64,000 nt of DNA from UBA4582 sp047629195 (GCA_047629195.1 JBLHWY010000005.1:1-64000), one strand, 5' to 3'; positions 1 to 9,018 are shown, counted from the stretch's first letter. The notes: generated by a model from the sequence alone, not told the origin. Numbers and translations: made by a program.

Positions 1-228
1 GTAGCAAGTTTGAATCTTGGCGTGAAAGAAAAACTGGTGCTTATTGAAGTCGGAGAAGAGCAATTGATAATTGCCGTTGGTGCAGCAGGTATTTCAAAGC
101 TGCACACGTTAGCAGCACCCCTGCAATTGGAGATGGGTAGTCAAGCGTCAACTGAAGATTCAGATGATAAAGAACGAGATACTAAAAAGAGCTTCCGGCA
201 ACAATTTGAAGGGCTGATAAAACAATAA
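1..228 (+). CDS. fliO: FliO, flagellar export gate assembly protein (5' truncated)
   Basis: The frame is open from the first base of the window and ends at 228, so only the C-terminal part of the gene is present. The visible start-like TTG at 10 is internal. The residues VKEKLVLIEVGEEQ followed by a LIIAVGAAG stretch match the soluble C-terminal domain of FliO, whose family has a KxxLVLVEVG-like core after its single membrane segment. FliO helps assemble the FliP ring of the flagellar type III export gate. fliP follows 63 bp downstream, as in the usual fliOPQR order. The N-terminal membrane segment lies outside the window. Confidence 0.8.
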   Translation, partial: VASLNLGVKEKLVLIEVGEEQLIIAVGAAGISKLHTLAAPLQLEMGSQASTEDSDDKERDTKKSFRQQFEGLIKQ

Positions 229-291
229 GTACTCGTTTTTAAGGGTCAGTATGATTTTGAGAATTTTTTGTAAAGTTAAAGAAGGTCAACG

Positions 292-1164
292 ATGAGCCGT
301 ACGGTTTTTCTAATCATAGCGTTACTATTGCTACTTGTTGCGCAAGCGAGAGGTGAATCAACCGCTTTAGACTCGATGGCTTCTCCTTCATTGATTGAAA
401 GTCAGTTGTCTAATGGTGCATTGTCATTAACCTCGGACGAATCAGCACTGGCTTCCGCGACCCAGGCATTGGCCTCCAGTAACGGAAGCCTTGGAATTCC
501 AGCATTCACACTGGTGGAAAGTGAGTCCGGTGGAACCTATTCTGTAACGCTGCAAATCCTAGCCGTTATGACTGGGCTAACGCTTCTGCCTTCGTTTGTG
601 ATGATGATGACATGTTTCACTCGAATAATTGTGGTGTTTGCTATTTTGCGGCAAGCATTGGGGCTGCAACAAACGCCGTCGAATCAAGTCTTATTGGGAT
701 TAGCGTTATTCCTGTCTCTTTTTGTGATGACACCGGTTTTAGAAGAAGCTAATAGAGTTGGACTGCAACCATATTTGGCTGAAGCTGTGCCACCGGTAGA
801 AGCCATTCGGCGCGCTTCAGTGCCTTTCCATGAGTTTATGTTGTCGCAAACCCGTGAGGATGATTTGGCACTCTTCATCCGTATTTCAAAAGCGGCAGCG
901 CCAGCAACACCAGCTGACGTCGGTTTTTTTGTGCTAACACCTGCCTTTGTGACGAGTGAGTTAAAGACAGCTTTTCAGATTGGCTTTTTGTTATTCATCC
1001 CGTTCCTTATCATCGATCTTGTTGTTGCAAGTGTTTTGATGTCTATGGGAATGATGATGTTGTCTCCAATTATAATCTCTTTACCGTTTAAATTGATGTT
1101 GTTCATTTTGGTCGACGGTTGGGCGATGGTGATCGGTTCACTTGCTGCTAGTTTCGGGATCTAA
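292..1164 (+). CDS. fliP: FliP, flagellar type III export gate protein
   Basis: This 290-residue inner-membrane protein forms the core ring of the flagellar export gate with FliQ and FliR. Residues 1-20 form a cleavable signal peptide, normal for FliP. A Ser/Ala-rich stretch of about 50 residues then precedes the conserved core, making the protein about 40 residues longer than most FliP. The core begins near residue 83 (QILAVMTGLTLLPSF) and contains the family signature MMMTCFTRIIVVFAILR. A second signature (MGMMMLSPIIISLPFK) lies near the C terminus. A GAAGG-type ribosome site precedes the ATG. fliQ starts 6 bp after the stop, so the genes are co-transcribed. Confidence 0.97.
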   Translation: MSRTVFLIIALLLLLVAQARGESTALDSMASPSLIESQLSNGALSLTSDESALASATQALASSNGSLGIPAFTLVESESGGTYSVTLQILAVMTGLTLLPSFVMMMTCFTRIIVVFAILRQALGLQQTPSNQVLLGLALFLSLFVMTPVLEEANRVGLQPYLAEAVPPVEAIRRASVPFHEFMLSQTREDDLALFIRISKAAAPATPADVGFFVLTPAFVTSELKTAFQIGFLLFIPFLIIDLVVASVLMSMGMMMLSPIIISLPFKLMLFILVDGWAMVIGSLAASFGI

Positions 1165-1170
1165 TCGCTT

Positions 1171-1440
1171 ATGTCTCCTGACGTTATTCTTGAAGTTTTC
1201 GGCGAAGCGCTCATGTTAATAGTGCTTATTGTCGCCTCATTGGTCCTGCCTAGTTTGGGTGTTGGGTTGATCGTCAGCATGTTTCAGGCGGCGACGCAGA
1301 TCAACGAACAAACCTTAAGTTTCCTACCGAGGCTGTTGATGACCCTTGCATCCATAATGGTTTTGGGTCCCTGGATATTGAATATGCTTATTGAGCATGC
1401 AAATCGACTTATCACCAATATACCAATATTTATAGGTTAA
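1171..1440 (+). CDS. fliQ: FliQ, flagellar export gate protein
   Basis: This 89-residue protein with two transmembrane hairpin helices is of exactly the usual FliQ length. The conserved segment FQAATQINEQTLSFLPR connects the two helices. FliQ subunits pack around the FliP/FliR helical core and help form the export channel. It sits 6 bp after fliP and 8 bp before fliR, in the standard fliPQR order. Confidence 0.97.
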   Translation: MSPDVILEVFGEALMLIVLIVASLVLPSLGVGLIVSMFQAATQINEQTLSFLPRLLMTLASIMVLGPWILNMLIEHANRLITNIPIFIG

Positions 1441-1448
1441 AAAGCACT

Positions 1449-2228
1449 ATGGGTATGGAAATAGGTGAAGCCCAGATGTTGGAATATGTAAGTCGTTTCC
1501 TTTGGCCGTTATTCAGAATCGGTGCATTTCTCATGGTCATGCCTATTATTGGTACAAGGCTGGTATCAATGCGGATTCGTGCTGGTTTGGCGACGCTAAT
1601 GGCCATTTTGGTTTCTCCAAATCTGACAAATGTTCCTGTTGTTGATCTTTTGTCCTTGCAGTCATACGTTATTACCGCTGAGCAGATTCTGATTGGTGTG
1701 AGTATGGCTTTCCTAATTCAGATTATGTTTCAGATATTTATTTTGGCTGGGCAAATGATTGCCATGCAGATGGGGCTGGGTTTTGCCTCGATGATTGATC
1801 CAGGCAACGGGATTTCGGTGGCGATTGTCAGTCAATTTTACCTCATGCTAACAACGCTCATATTTTTGTCCTTGAACGGTCACCTTGTTGCCTTTGAAGT
1901 ACTGATCGAAAGTTTTAGTGTCCTTCCGATTAGTACTGAATGGCAATTTAGGGGTGTGATCAAGGTAGCAGAAGTGGGCACCTGGTTGTTTGCGAGTGCT
2001 TTGTTTGTGGCATTACCAGCCGTTACGGCAATCCTGATCATTAATTTTGCTTTCGGAGTTATGACCAGGGCTGCTCCGCAACTCAATGTTTTCACATTGG
2101 GCTTTCCCTTTACCATGCTGATGGGGCTGATCATTATGTGGATCGGTTTGAATGGGTTTTTACCGCAATATCATTCTTTAGTTTCAGAATGTCTTCACAT
2201 GCTGAGAAATATGTATGGTTCGCTCTGA
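1449..2228 (+). CDS. fliR: FliR, flagellar export gate protein
   Basis: This 259-residue integral membrane protein completes the FliP5-FliQ4-FliR1 gate. It has multiple hydrophobic segments, the conserved N-terminal FLWPLFRIGAFLMVMPIIG region and the GQMIAMQMGLGFASMIDP motif typical of FliR. A second in-frame ATG lies two codons downstream and could be the real start. The stop codon overlaps the flhB start (TGATG), which implies translational coupling. Confidence 0.97.
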   Translation: MGMEIGEAQMLEYVSRFLWPLFRIGAFLMVMPIIGTRLVSMRIRAGLATLMAILVSPNLTNVPVVDLLSLQSYVITAEQILIGVSMAFLIQIMFQIFILAGQMIAMQMGLGFASMIDPGNGISVAIVSQFYLMLTTLIFLSLNGHLVAFEVLIESFSVLPISTEWQFRGVIKVAEVGTWLFASALFVALPAVTAILIINFAFGVMTRAAPQLNVFTLGFPFTMLMGLIIMWIGLNGFLPQYHSLVSECLHMLRNMYGSL

Positions 2229-3379
2229 TGGCTGAAGAAGACAGTTCCCAAGAAAAAACCGAAGAAGCTACGACCAAAAAGCTTGAGAAAGCCAAGGATG
2301 AGGGGCAAGTCCCGCGTTCTAAAGAGCTAAACACCCTCGTAGTGCTTGTTGCCGGTTCGCTAGGGTTGTTGGTTTTTGGGCCTAGGATCTATCAGGGTGG
2401 CATCGAGCTTTTCGCTTACAATTTTGTGCTCGACAGAGTTGACTTCTTTGATGTGAAGCAGATGGGAATACATGTATCAAGATCCAGTCTTGATGCCCTG
2501 TGGGTCGTATTGCCGATTTTTGGATTGACGTTGCTTGCTGCAATACTAGGCCCGGTAGCTTTGGGAGGATGGCTTATGTCTGCTAAGGCTATGGCGCCAA
2601 AAATGAGCCGAATGAGCCCTTTAGCCGGTCTGAAACGAATGTTCTCCTGGAATTCGCTGATGGAGCTAGCGAAGGCACTAGGAAAGTTTCTTATTGTAAC
2701 CGCTGTTGCAATCCTAGTTTTGAATTACAGCACGCCAACGATCCAGTTGATGGGGAGGCAGGATATTGAGGTCGCCGTGTCGTCATCAGCGCTTACAATC
2801 ATACTGGCATTTTTGTTGATGAGTTTGTCGTTGATCATAATCGCAGCGATTGACATCCCCTTTCAAATCATTCAACACGCGAATAAGTTGAAAATGACTT
2901 TGCAGGAAGTCAAAGATGAGATGAAAAGTACTGAAGGTAAGCCTGAGGTTAAGGGTAGAATTCGCCAGCTCCAGCAGGAAATGGCGAGGGGCAGAATGAT
3001 GTCAGAAGTGCCAGATGCCGATGTGGTTATTACTAACCCGACGCATTTCGCAGTGGCACTGAAGTATGACCCTGCCAATATGGCTTCGCCACGAGTCGTG
3101 GCGAGAGGACAGGATGAAGTAGCTCTGATGATAAGGGAAGTAGGCGAGGCTAATGGCGTCGCCATTGTTGGTTATCCGGTATTGGCCAGGGCAATTTTTT
3201 ACTCGACTAAATTAGAGGAACATATTCCAGAAGGGCTCTATCTTGCCGTGGCGCAAGTGCTTGCATATGTCTTTCAGTTGAAACAATTTAAACGTCATGT
3301 TGCACCAAGACCCAAGCCTTTAGGCAATGTGTCCATCCCAGAAGAATTTGTTCAAATGGCGAACCAAAGTTTCGATTAA
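2228..3379 (+). CDS. flhB: FlhB, flagellar export substrate-specificity switch
   Basis: FlhB is a membrane protein that controls the switch from rod/hook to filament export. The ATG at 2228 is chosen because it yields the canonical start MAEEDSSQEKTEEATTKKLE and overlaps the fliR stop by one base. The frame is open further upstream, but that part would overlap fliR by about 90 bp. The product is 383 residues, with four membrane segments and then a cytoplasmic domain. The autocleavage motif NPTH is intact at residues 270-273 (codons 3035-3046), so self-cleavage and substrate switching should work. A second, soluble FlhB-like protein is encoded at 16385-16741. Confidence 0.97.
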   Translation: MAEEDSSQEKTEEATTKKLEKAKDEGQVPRSKELNTLVVLVAGSLGLLVFGPRIYQGGIELFAYNFVLDRVDFFDVKQMGIHVSRSSLDALWVVLPIFGLTLLAAILGPVALGGWLMSAKAMAPKMSRMSPLAGLKRMFSWNSLMELAKALGKFLIVTAVAILVLNYSTPTIQLMGRQDIEVAVSSSALTIILAFLLMSLSLIIIAAIDIPFQIIQHANKLKMTLQEVKDEMKSTEGKPEVKGRIRQLQQEMARGRMMSEVPDADVVITNPTHFAVALKYDPANMASPRVVARGQDEVALMIREVGEANGVAIVGYPVLARAIFYSTKLEEHIPEGLYLAVAQVLAYVFQLKQFKRHVAPRPKPLGNVSIPEEFVQMANQSFD

Positions 3380-3470
3380 GTGAAGCTTTCGAACGCGGCA
3401 GCGGCTAGCCATTGCTGCCAAAATCTATCATTTCCTCACATCGTTCAAAAAAATCAATTTTCATCTCAAG

Positions 3471-3487
3471 TTGGCCCTCTTATTGCA
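3471..3487 (+). promoter_or_regulatory. Candidate sigma-54 (RpoN) promoter for flhA
   Basis: TTGGCCCTCTTATTGCA in the flhB-flhA gap carries the invariant GG (3473-3474) and GC (3485-3486) separated by exactly 10 bases, as needed for -24/-12 promoters. It matches TGGCAC-N5-TTGC except at one -24 position. The predicted start near 3498 lies about 120 bp before flhA. In Pseudomonas, flhA and its neighbours are transcribed by RpoN with FleQ, which fits. No FleQ site was recognised. Confidence 0.55.
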
Positions 3488-3620
3488 CTATTCCTAAGGT
3501 ATGCAATTAGTGTCATTTTATTAGCGTTTTTTTGGAATATGTCATGGGTTCTTTTTGACAGCATTCTATTTATGAACAGCCCTGCCAGTAGGCATCAGTT
3601 CAGAACAGGGAAGTAAATTT

Positions 3621-5753
3621 GTGAACTTGAATCCAGCAGCTTTTGGCTTAGATCGTGCTTCAGCGATAGAAACTGCGAAAGGCATTCAGCATAGCGGTCT
3701 TGGCATACCGCTTCTCTTACTTATCATTCTAGCGATGATGACGTTGCCTGTACCTCCGATTCTATTGGACCTGTTATTCACTTTTAATATCGCGATGGCG
3801 TTAGTTGTGTTGCTCGTCGGGGTTTATTCTCGTCGGCCACTCGATTTTGCGCTGTTCCCAACAATATTGTTGGTTGCAACCTTGCTCCGACTCTCTCTGA
3901 ATGTAGCTTCTACAAGGGTTGTATTGTTGGATGGTCACAATGGTGGTGATTCCGCCGGGAAAGTGATTCAAGCCTTCGGCGAAGTTGTTGTCGGAGGTAA
4001 CTATGTTGTTGGACTTGTTGTTTTTCTCATTCTGGTCATCATTAACTTTGTTGTTGTGACTAAGGGTGCAGGTCGAATTTCAGAGGTAAGCGCCAGATTC
4101 ACCTTGGATGCTATGCCGGGAAAGCAAATGGCGATAGACGCTGACCTAAATGCTGGAATGATCGAGCAGGAAGAGGCAAAACAACGTAGAAATGATGTGT
4201 CAGCTGAAGCTGACTTTTATGGCGCGATGGATGGGGCTAGTAAGTTCGTGCGTGGTGATGCTGTTGCTGGCATTCTGATTTTAGCTGTTAACATTCTAGG
4301 TGGGTTAGCAATCGGCGTCGCGCAACATGATTTGCCGTTTGGTGAGGCTGTCGAAAAGTACTCACTTCTGACCATCGGCGATGGACTGGTAGCACAGATT
4401 CCTTCGCTCTTACTCTCAACCGCCGCTGCGTTGATGGTAACCAGAGCTAATGACTTGCAGGACATGGGTAGCCAAGTCTTGAGTCAAATGTTTGACGACC
4501 CTAAAGCGCTTGCGGTCGCGGGTTTGGTCTTGTTCATTATGGGTGTCATTCCTGGCATGCCACATTTTGTCTTTTTGACGCTTGCTATAGGTTCTGGAAT
4601 TGGTGCTTATCTGATAAATCATTTCAGAAAACAAAAACCTGCGCTGGAAGAGGCTGAGGCAGAGAAAGAAGCGGGAATCGCTTTAGCTGAAGCAGAACCG
4701 AAAGAATTGGGTTGGGATGACGTTTCTCCAGTGGACATGATCGGATTGGAAGTTGGCTATCGGCTGATTCCTTTAGTCGATAAGTCTCAGGGCGGGGAAT
4801 TACTAGGAAGAATTAAGGGTGTCCGTAAAAAGCTATCCCAGGAGCTGGGCTTTCTGATGCCAGCAGTTCACATTCGCGACAATCTTGAACTGTTACCTAA
4901 TGCATACAGAATTACATTGATGGGGGTCACCAGCGGTGAAGGTGTTGTGCATCAAGACAGAGACCTCGCAATTAATCCTGGTCAGGTTTTTGGTCCATTG
5001 GACGGGATTGATACTAAAGACCCGGCTTTCGGCTTAGATGCAGTTTGGATTGAGCCTAGCAACAAGGATCATGCACAGACCCTGGGTTATACCGTCGTAG
5101 ATCCAGGTACTGTGGTCGCGACTCACTTGAATCAGGTGCTGAGTACGCATGCAGCCGAAATGTTAGGCCATGAAGAAGCTCAACATATGCTTGATTTATT
5201 GGCTGAGAGCAATCCCAAACTTGCAGAAGAATTGGTTCCGGCCATTGTGTCACTCGGTGGGCTGCTTAATGTATTGCAGAGGCTGTTGAAGGAAGGTGTG
5301 CCGGTAAGAGATTTACGTACTATTGCAGAGGCGATGGTTGCCTCAACGGCGAAAGATCCGGACTCTCTTCTCGCCTGCGCGCGGGTGGCGCTATCCAGAA
5401 TTATTGTTCACCAGTTAATAGACAATCAATTGGAACTGCCTGTCATCACGCTCGACCCAGCACTGGAGCAGATTATTCATAAGGCGGTTCAACAAGCAAG
5501 ACAGGCGGGGTCTATTGCTACTGACGAGATGGTCTTAGAGCCGACAATGGCGGAAAAGCTTCACAATTCAATTGCTGAAGCCGCTCAGCGTCAAGAAACA
5601 GCCGGTAATGCCTCTGTGTTATTAGTTTCTCCTCAAATAAGACGGGCGATGTATCGATTCGTACGTAGCTCCGTTCAGGGATTGAGTGTGCTTTCATATC
5701 AAGAAGTACCGGAAGATAAAAAAATCACCATTGTTGCGTCAATTGGACAATGA
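3621..5753 (+). CDS. flhA: FlhA, flagellar export gate / chaperone docking protein
   Basis: FlhA forms the nonameric ring of the export apparatus. Its N-terminal half (about residues 25-340) has eight or so membrane helices that couple export to the proton motive force. Its cytoplasmic half docks export chaperones. The family signature RISEVSARFTLDAMPGKQMA lies near residue 155, in the usual place, and the 710-residue length is standard. The start is GTG at 3621 with a CAGGGAAG ribosome site. A 241-bp gap from flhB with a candidate sigma-54 promoter suggests that transcription can restart here. Confidence 0.97.
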   Translation: MNLNPAAFGLDRASAIETAKGIQHSGLGIPLLLLIILAMMTLPVPPILLDLLFTFNIAMALVVLLVGVYSRRPLDFALFPTILLVATLLRLSLNVASTRVVLLDGHNGGDSAGKVIQAFGEVVVGGNYVVGLVVFLILVIINFVVVTKGAGRISEVSARFTLDAMPGKQMAIDADLNAGMIEQEEAKQRRNDVSAEADFYGAMDGASKFVRGDAVAGILILAVNILGGLAIGVAQHDLPFGEAVEKYSLLTIGDGLVAQIPSLLLSTAAALMVTRANDLQDMGSQVLSQMFDDPKALAVAGLVLFIMGVIPGMPHFVFLTLAIGSGIGAYLINHFRKQKPALEEAEAEKEAGIALAEAEPKELGWDDVSPVDMIGLEVGYRLIPLVDKSQGGELLGRIKGVRKKLSQELGFLMPAVHIRDNLELLPNAYRITLMGVTSGEGVVHQDRDLAINPGQVFGPLDGIDTKDPAFGLDAVWIEPSNKDHAQTLGYTVVDPGTVVATHLNQVLSTHAAEMLGHEEAQHMLDLLAESNPKLAEELVPAIVSLGGLLNVLQRLLKEGVPVRDLRTIAEAMVASTAKDPDSLLACARVALSRIIVHQLIDNQLELPVITLDPALEQIIHKAVQQARQAGSIATDEMVLEPTMAEKLHNSIAEAAQRQETAGNASVLLVSPQIRRAMYRFVRSSVQGLSVLSYQEVPEDKKITIVASIGQ

Positions 5754-5820
5754 TGATGATCGGTGAGGGTAACGAGAGCTTTAGTAGTTTGGGTAAAGCA
5801 TTTACTGAGAGTGTAGCAAA

Positions 5821-7170
5821 ATGAAAACTGTTACCAAAATTATTGCTGACAACATGGCAGAGGGTCTGAGAATTGCTCGAGATCAAATTGGTCCGGATGC
5901 AATGATTGTAAAGACGCTAAACAGACGCGGACGAATAGAATTGTTTGTGGAATATGAGTCGATGCAAGATGACCGAGACGATCAATATGACCAATATGAC
6001 CAATATGACAAGGTCTCACTAGGTCCAAAAAATGGTCTTGATTCTTACGATGGAGCGCAGGGTAGGCGGTCGCTGATTCAGGAAGCCAGAATATCGAACA
6101 AAGAAGCTGCTGATGACGATCGTAAAGGACATGGTCGGCGAACGTCGGAAGCATACCATCGAGCGCGGATAAAAATGCTTAGTGCTGTTGTGGCGACCGA
6201 AGAAACTTCTGTCCAGGTGAGCATCCCGGCTACTTCAGGCGAGGATAAAGGAGCATCGAGCGGGAATAAGAGAACGTCAGGAGAGAATAATAGAAGTGGA
6301 GATGATAGTTCTGTTTTTGACGCGATTCTCAGAAATGTGACGGATCGCGACCATGCCGGTAGTGAGGTTGAGCTTACCCCTAGGGGGCTGATCGAAGATC
6401 TGCAACTAAATCCCAGCATTTCTGCCCAGTTACTGGATTGTCGCCGCATAGATGAAGTCATATCCCGCCTGCAGAACATGATCACGGTGGCCGACGGTGA
6501 GTCTGTTAAAAGTGGATTTCAGGCTTTTGTTGGACCCGCAGGCGGTGGCAAAACGACGACGCTGGTCAAATTAATGACGCTCCAAGTCAAAAAGTTTGGT
6601 CCTGATTCCACAGCGATAATTGGCTGTGACAACTATCGAGCGGGTGCCATGCAGCAGTTAGGCAAAATCGCAAAGTTACTTGGTGTGCCATTTCTTCGAG
6701 TAGGCGTTGATTATTCATTGGAAGAGGCGGTCGCAAAAACTGCAAAACGACAATTTGTTGCGATTGATATGCCTGGCCTGGGTCTAAATGATCCGGATCT
6801 ACTTTTTGAGCTGGACAAATTAGAGCAGGTAAACGCTGACATCTCTCGCCTTCTTGTTCTCCCAGCTTATCTACAGGCCGATGTAATGGATTTGGTGTTG
6901 GAAAGGTATTCGGGTTCAGCGGTGTCGACTCGGCTAGTCCTGAGTAGGCTAGATGAGTGCTGCACGCTTGGCCCTGCGCTGAGTTTAGTGATCAAATCAG
7001 GCATCCCAGTCGCTTACACGACTGATGGGCCGCACATACCTGAGGACGTACAAGTAGCAAATAGTGTTGATTTGGTTCGAGAAGCGATGAAGCTACTTCG
7101 TTGCCAAGTTGCTAAAGAGCGTAATGCAGACTTTACTAATAAGAGAAACGAAACAGTTTCACAGTTGTAA
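5821..7170 (+). CDS. flhF: FlhF, SRP-type GTPase that places polar flagella (divergent)
   Basis: This is the signal-recognition-particle-family GTPase that sets flagellar position at the pole. The 449-residue protein has the FlhF N-terminal B domain (MKTVTKIIADNMAEGLRIARDQ), a variable linker (about residues 45-200) with a QYDQYDQYD repeat, and a C-terminal NG domain. The P-loop is GPAGGGKT at residues 238-245. The G3 motif, normally DTAG, reads DMPG at 316-319, and the guanine-specificity motif, normally TKLD, reads SRLD. DNYRAGAMQQL replaces the usual D-YRIGA-EQL. Position between flhA and fleN is canonical, so identity is firm, but the changed G3 residues may alter hydrolysis. Confidence 0.92.
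   Translation: MKTVTKIIADNMAEGLRIARDQIGPDAMIVKTLNRRGRIELFVEYESMQDDRDDQYDQYDQYDKVSLGPKNGLDSYDGAQGRRSLIQEARISNKEAADDDRKGHGRRTSEAYHRARIKMLSAVVATEETSVQVSIPATSGEDKGASSGNKRTSGENNRSGDDSSVFDAILRNVTDRDHAGSEVELTPRGLIEDLQLNPSISAQLLDCRRIDEVISRLQNMITVADGESVKSGFQAFVGPAGGGKTTTLVKLMTLQVKKFGPDSTAIIGCDNYRAGAMQQLGKIAKLLGVPFLRVGVDYSLEEAVAKTAKRQFVAIDMPGLGLNDPDLLFELDKLEQVNADISRLLVLPAYLQADVMDLVLERYSGSAVSTRLVLSRLDECCTLGPALSLVIKSGIPVAYTTDGPHIPEDVQVANSVDLVREAMKLLRCQVAKERNADFTNKRNETVSQL
5983..6009 (+). repeat. 9-bp tandem repeat within flhF
   Basis: Three exact copies of CAATATGAC lie head to tail in the linker-coding part of flhF and encode the repeated QYD residues. The unit is a multiple of three, so copy-number changes would keep the frame. 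Confidence 0.85.
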
Positions 7171-7247
7171 CAAGTGTTAGCTGTGAAAGGTTTCAGCTGG
7201 GTATGGTTTTTTGCTGTATGCAGTCACAACTACGGGAAAATAGATTT

Positions 7248-8066
7248 ATGAGTAGTCACCCGGTACAGGTTATAGCAGTAACTGGCGGCAAAGGTGGAGT
7301 TGGAAAATCCAACGTCTCCTTGAATATGAGTTTAGCTCTGGCAGACCTTGGCAGGAGAGTAACCCTGCTGGATGCCGACCTCGGTCTAGCGAATATTGAT
7401 GTTCTACTCGGGCTAAAAGCGGGTAAGACGATTGAGGACGTTATTAATGGTAAGGCAAACATTAAAGACATTCTTGTACAGGGGCCGCGAGGAATCAGAG
7501 TGGTACCTGCTGCCTCCGGTGCGCAGAATATGGTCAATTTAGGTCCGAGAGAGCATGCGGGGGTTATCCAGGCATTCAGTGAACTCAGTGATCAGATGGA
7601 CGTTCTGGTGGTCGATACAGCCGCGGGTATCTCGGACACGGTGATTAGTTTTGTTAAAGCTGCACAGGAAATTGTTCTGGTGGTTTGTGATGAACCAACG
7701 TCAATTACTGATGCCTATGCGTTGTTAAAGCTCCTCAACAGAGAGCATGGTATTGATAGTTTCAAGCTTGTTTCCAATATGACTAAGACGAAACAGCAAG
7801 GAGAATTGCTATATCGTAAGTTGACGGGGGTTACTGACAGGTTTCTGGACGTCACGATTCAACACGTTGGCAACATACCGTTCGATGAATGTGTACGTAA
7901 GGCAGTTCAAAGACAAAAAGCAGTCTATGACGCATATCCTTCGTGTAAAGCTTCAATCGCGTACCGTGAGCTCGCGCTAAATGTTAACAAATGGCCGATA
8001 TCTTATTTACCAAGAGGCCATCTTGAATTTTTTGTAGAGCAACTAGTCTCACAGAGTGCGCACTAA
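7248..8066 (+). CDS. fleN: FleN/FlhG, MinD-like ATPase controlling flagellar number
   Basis: This 272-residue ParA/MinD-family ATPase limits the number of polar flagella. In Pseudomonas it restrains FleQ. The deviant Walker A motif GGKGGVGKSN lies near residue 13. The ATG at 7248 gives MSSHPVQVIAVTGGKGGVGK, which matches the start region of Pseudomonas FleN; the frame is open 45 bp further upstream without a better ribosome site. LLDADLGLANIDVLLGL and the VVDTAAGISD switch region are conserved. It lies between flhF and fliA, as in polar flagellates. Confidence 0.95.
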   Translation: MSSHPVQVIAVTGGKGGVGKSNVSLNMSLALADLGRRVTLLDADLGLANIDVLLGLKAGKTIEDVINGKANIKDILVQGPRGIRVVPAASGAQNMVNLGPREHAGVIQAFSELSDQMDVLVVDTAAGISDTVISFVKAAQEIVLVVCDEPTSITDAYALLKLLNREHGIDSFKLVSNMTKTKQQGELLYRKLTGVTDRFLDVTIQHVGNIPFDECVRKAVQRQKAVYDAYPSCKASIAYRELALNVNKWPISYLPRGHLEFFVEQLVSQSAH

Positions 8067-8128
8067 AACGATGACGCATAAAAATTACTCTTTATGGATG
8101 AATTTACGTGTAAGAGGTGAGTTCTAAC

Positions 8129-8857
8129 GTGACGACAGCGAGCGGTATCAGTGCCTATAGCGAGCATCAAGTTCCTTCTCCTGATGAGTTGGTGCGTTTA
8201 TATGCACCGTTAGTGAAAAGAATAGCTCACCACCTAATTTCAAGAATGCCATCTAGTGTTCAAACTGACGATCTGATGCAAGCCGGCATGATGGGGTTGC
8301 TTGAAGCTTCTGGTAAGTATGACTCGGGTAAGGGGGCAAGTTTTGAAACTTACGCCGGTATTCGAATCAGAGGGTCGATGTTAGACGAGGTTCGTAGAGG
8401 TGATTGGGTGCCGCGCTCTGTCCACCGAAATGCTCGGAGTGTTGCAGCGGCGATGAAATCTGTTGAAGCTAAGGTTGGTCGTGATGCCAGCGATCGAGAA
8501 GTCGCAGATGAGATGGGGGTAACCCTTAGTCAGTATTTTTCAATTCTAAAGGACGCATCGGGTAGTAAGTTGTTCAGTTTTGAAGAGTTACCGCAAACGG
8601 ACTCTAGCGGGATCCACGCTCAAACCCCAGATCCGTTAGATCAAATACAAAAACGTAATTTTCAATCAAGCCTTGCTGAAGCTACCTCGACCCTGCCAGA
8701 AAGAGAACAGCTAGTCCTATCGTTGTACTACGATGATGAGCTAAATTTGAAAGAAATTGGCGAGGTTCTCGGTGTAAGTGAGTCTAGAGTGAGCCAGATA
8801 CACACGCAAGCAGCGCTTCGACTTCGTTCTAAGCTCGGTGATTGGATAGATTCATAG
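8129..8857 (+). CDS. fliA: FliA, flagellar sigma factor (sigma-28)
   Basis: FliA directs RNA polymerase to late flagellar and chemotaxis promoters. The GTG at 8129 is chosen over the in-frame GTG at 8117 because an AGAGGTG ribosome site lies 9 bp upstream and the product then begins MTTASGISAY, like Pseudomonas FliA. The 242 residues include region 2 (SSVQTDDLMQAGMMGLLEA and GASFETYAGIRIRGSMLDE), region 3, and region 4 with the helix-turn-helix LNLKEIGEVLGVSESRVSQ. FlgM, its anti-sigma factor, is not in this window. Confidence 0.96.
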   Translation: MTTASGISAYSEHQVPSPDELVRLYAPLVKRIAHHLISRMPSSVQTDDLMQAGMMGLLEASGKYDSGKGASFETYAGIRIRGSMLDEVRRGDWVPRSVHRNARSVAAAMKSVEAKVGRDASDREVADEMGVTLSQYFSILKDASGSKLFSFEELPQTDSSGIHAQTPDPLDQIQKRNFQSSLAEATSTLPEREQLVLSLYYDDELNLKEIGEVLGVSESRVSQIHTQAALRLRSKLGDWIDS

Positions 8858-8977
8858 TAAAAACTGGCCAAACATCGAACTCCTACTAAGCTCAATATAT
8901 GGTGTGGAGACACACTAGGGCGAACGCAATTACTAATCTTACGGCCGGATTTGAAAGGTATTTCAAGACGGAGGAGC

Positions 8978-9002
8978 AAACCTGAGTAATTTACTCAGGT
9001 TT
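8978..9002 (+). promoter_or_regulatory. Perfect hairpin just upstream of the cheY ribosome site
   Basis: AAACCTGAGTA and TACTCAGGTTT form an exact 11-bp inverted repeat with a 3-base loop. It ends one base before the strong cheY ribosome site (AAGGACGGAGG, 9003-9013). No U-tract follows, so a simple intrinsic terminator is unlikely. An mRNA 5' stabiliser, a processing site or a dyad operator are possible. The octamer GACGGAGG occurs on both sides, at 8967-8974 and 9006-9013. Confidence 0.6.
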
Positions 9003-9018
9003 AAGGACGGAGGTTTCC

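Noticed and set aside
3380..3616. A 78-residue open frame beginning directly after flhB.
   Set aside because: It covers the candidate sigma-54 promoter, has no recognised family and no ribosome site, and its composition is not protein-like.
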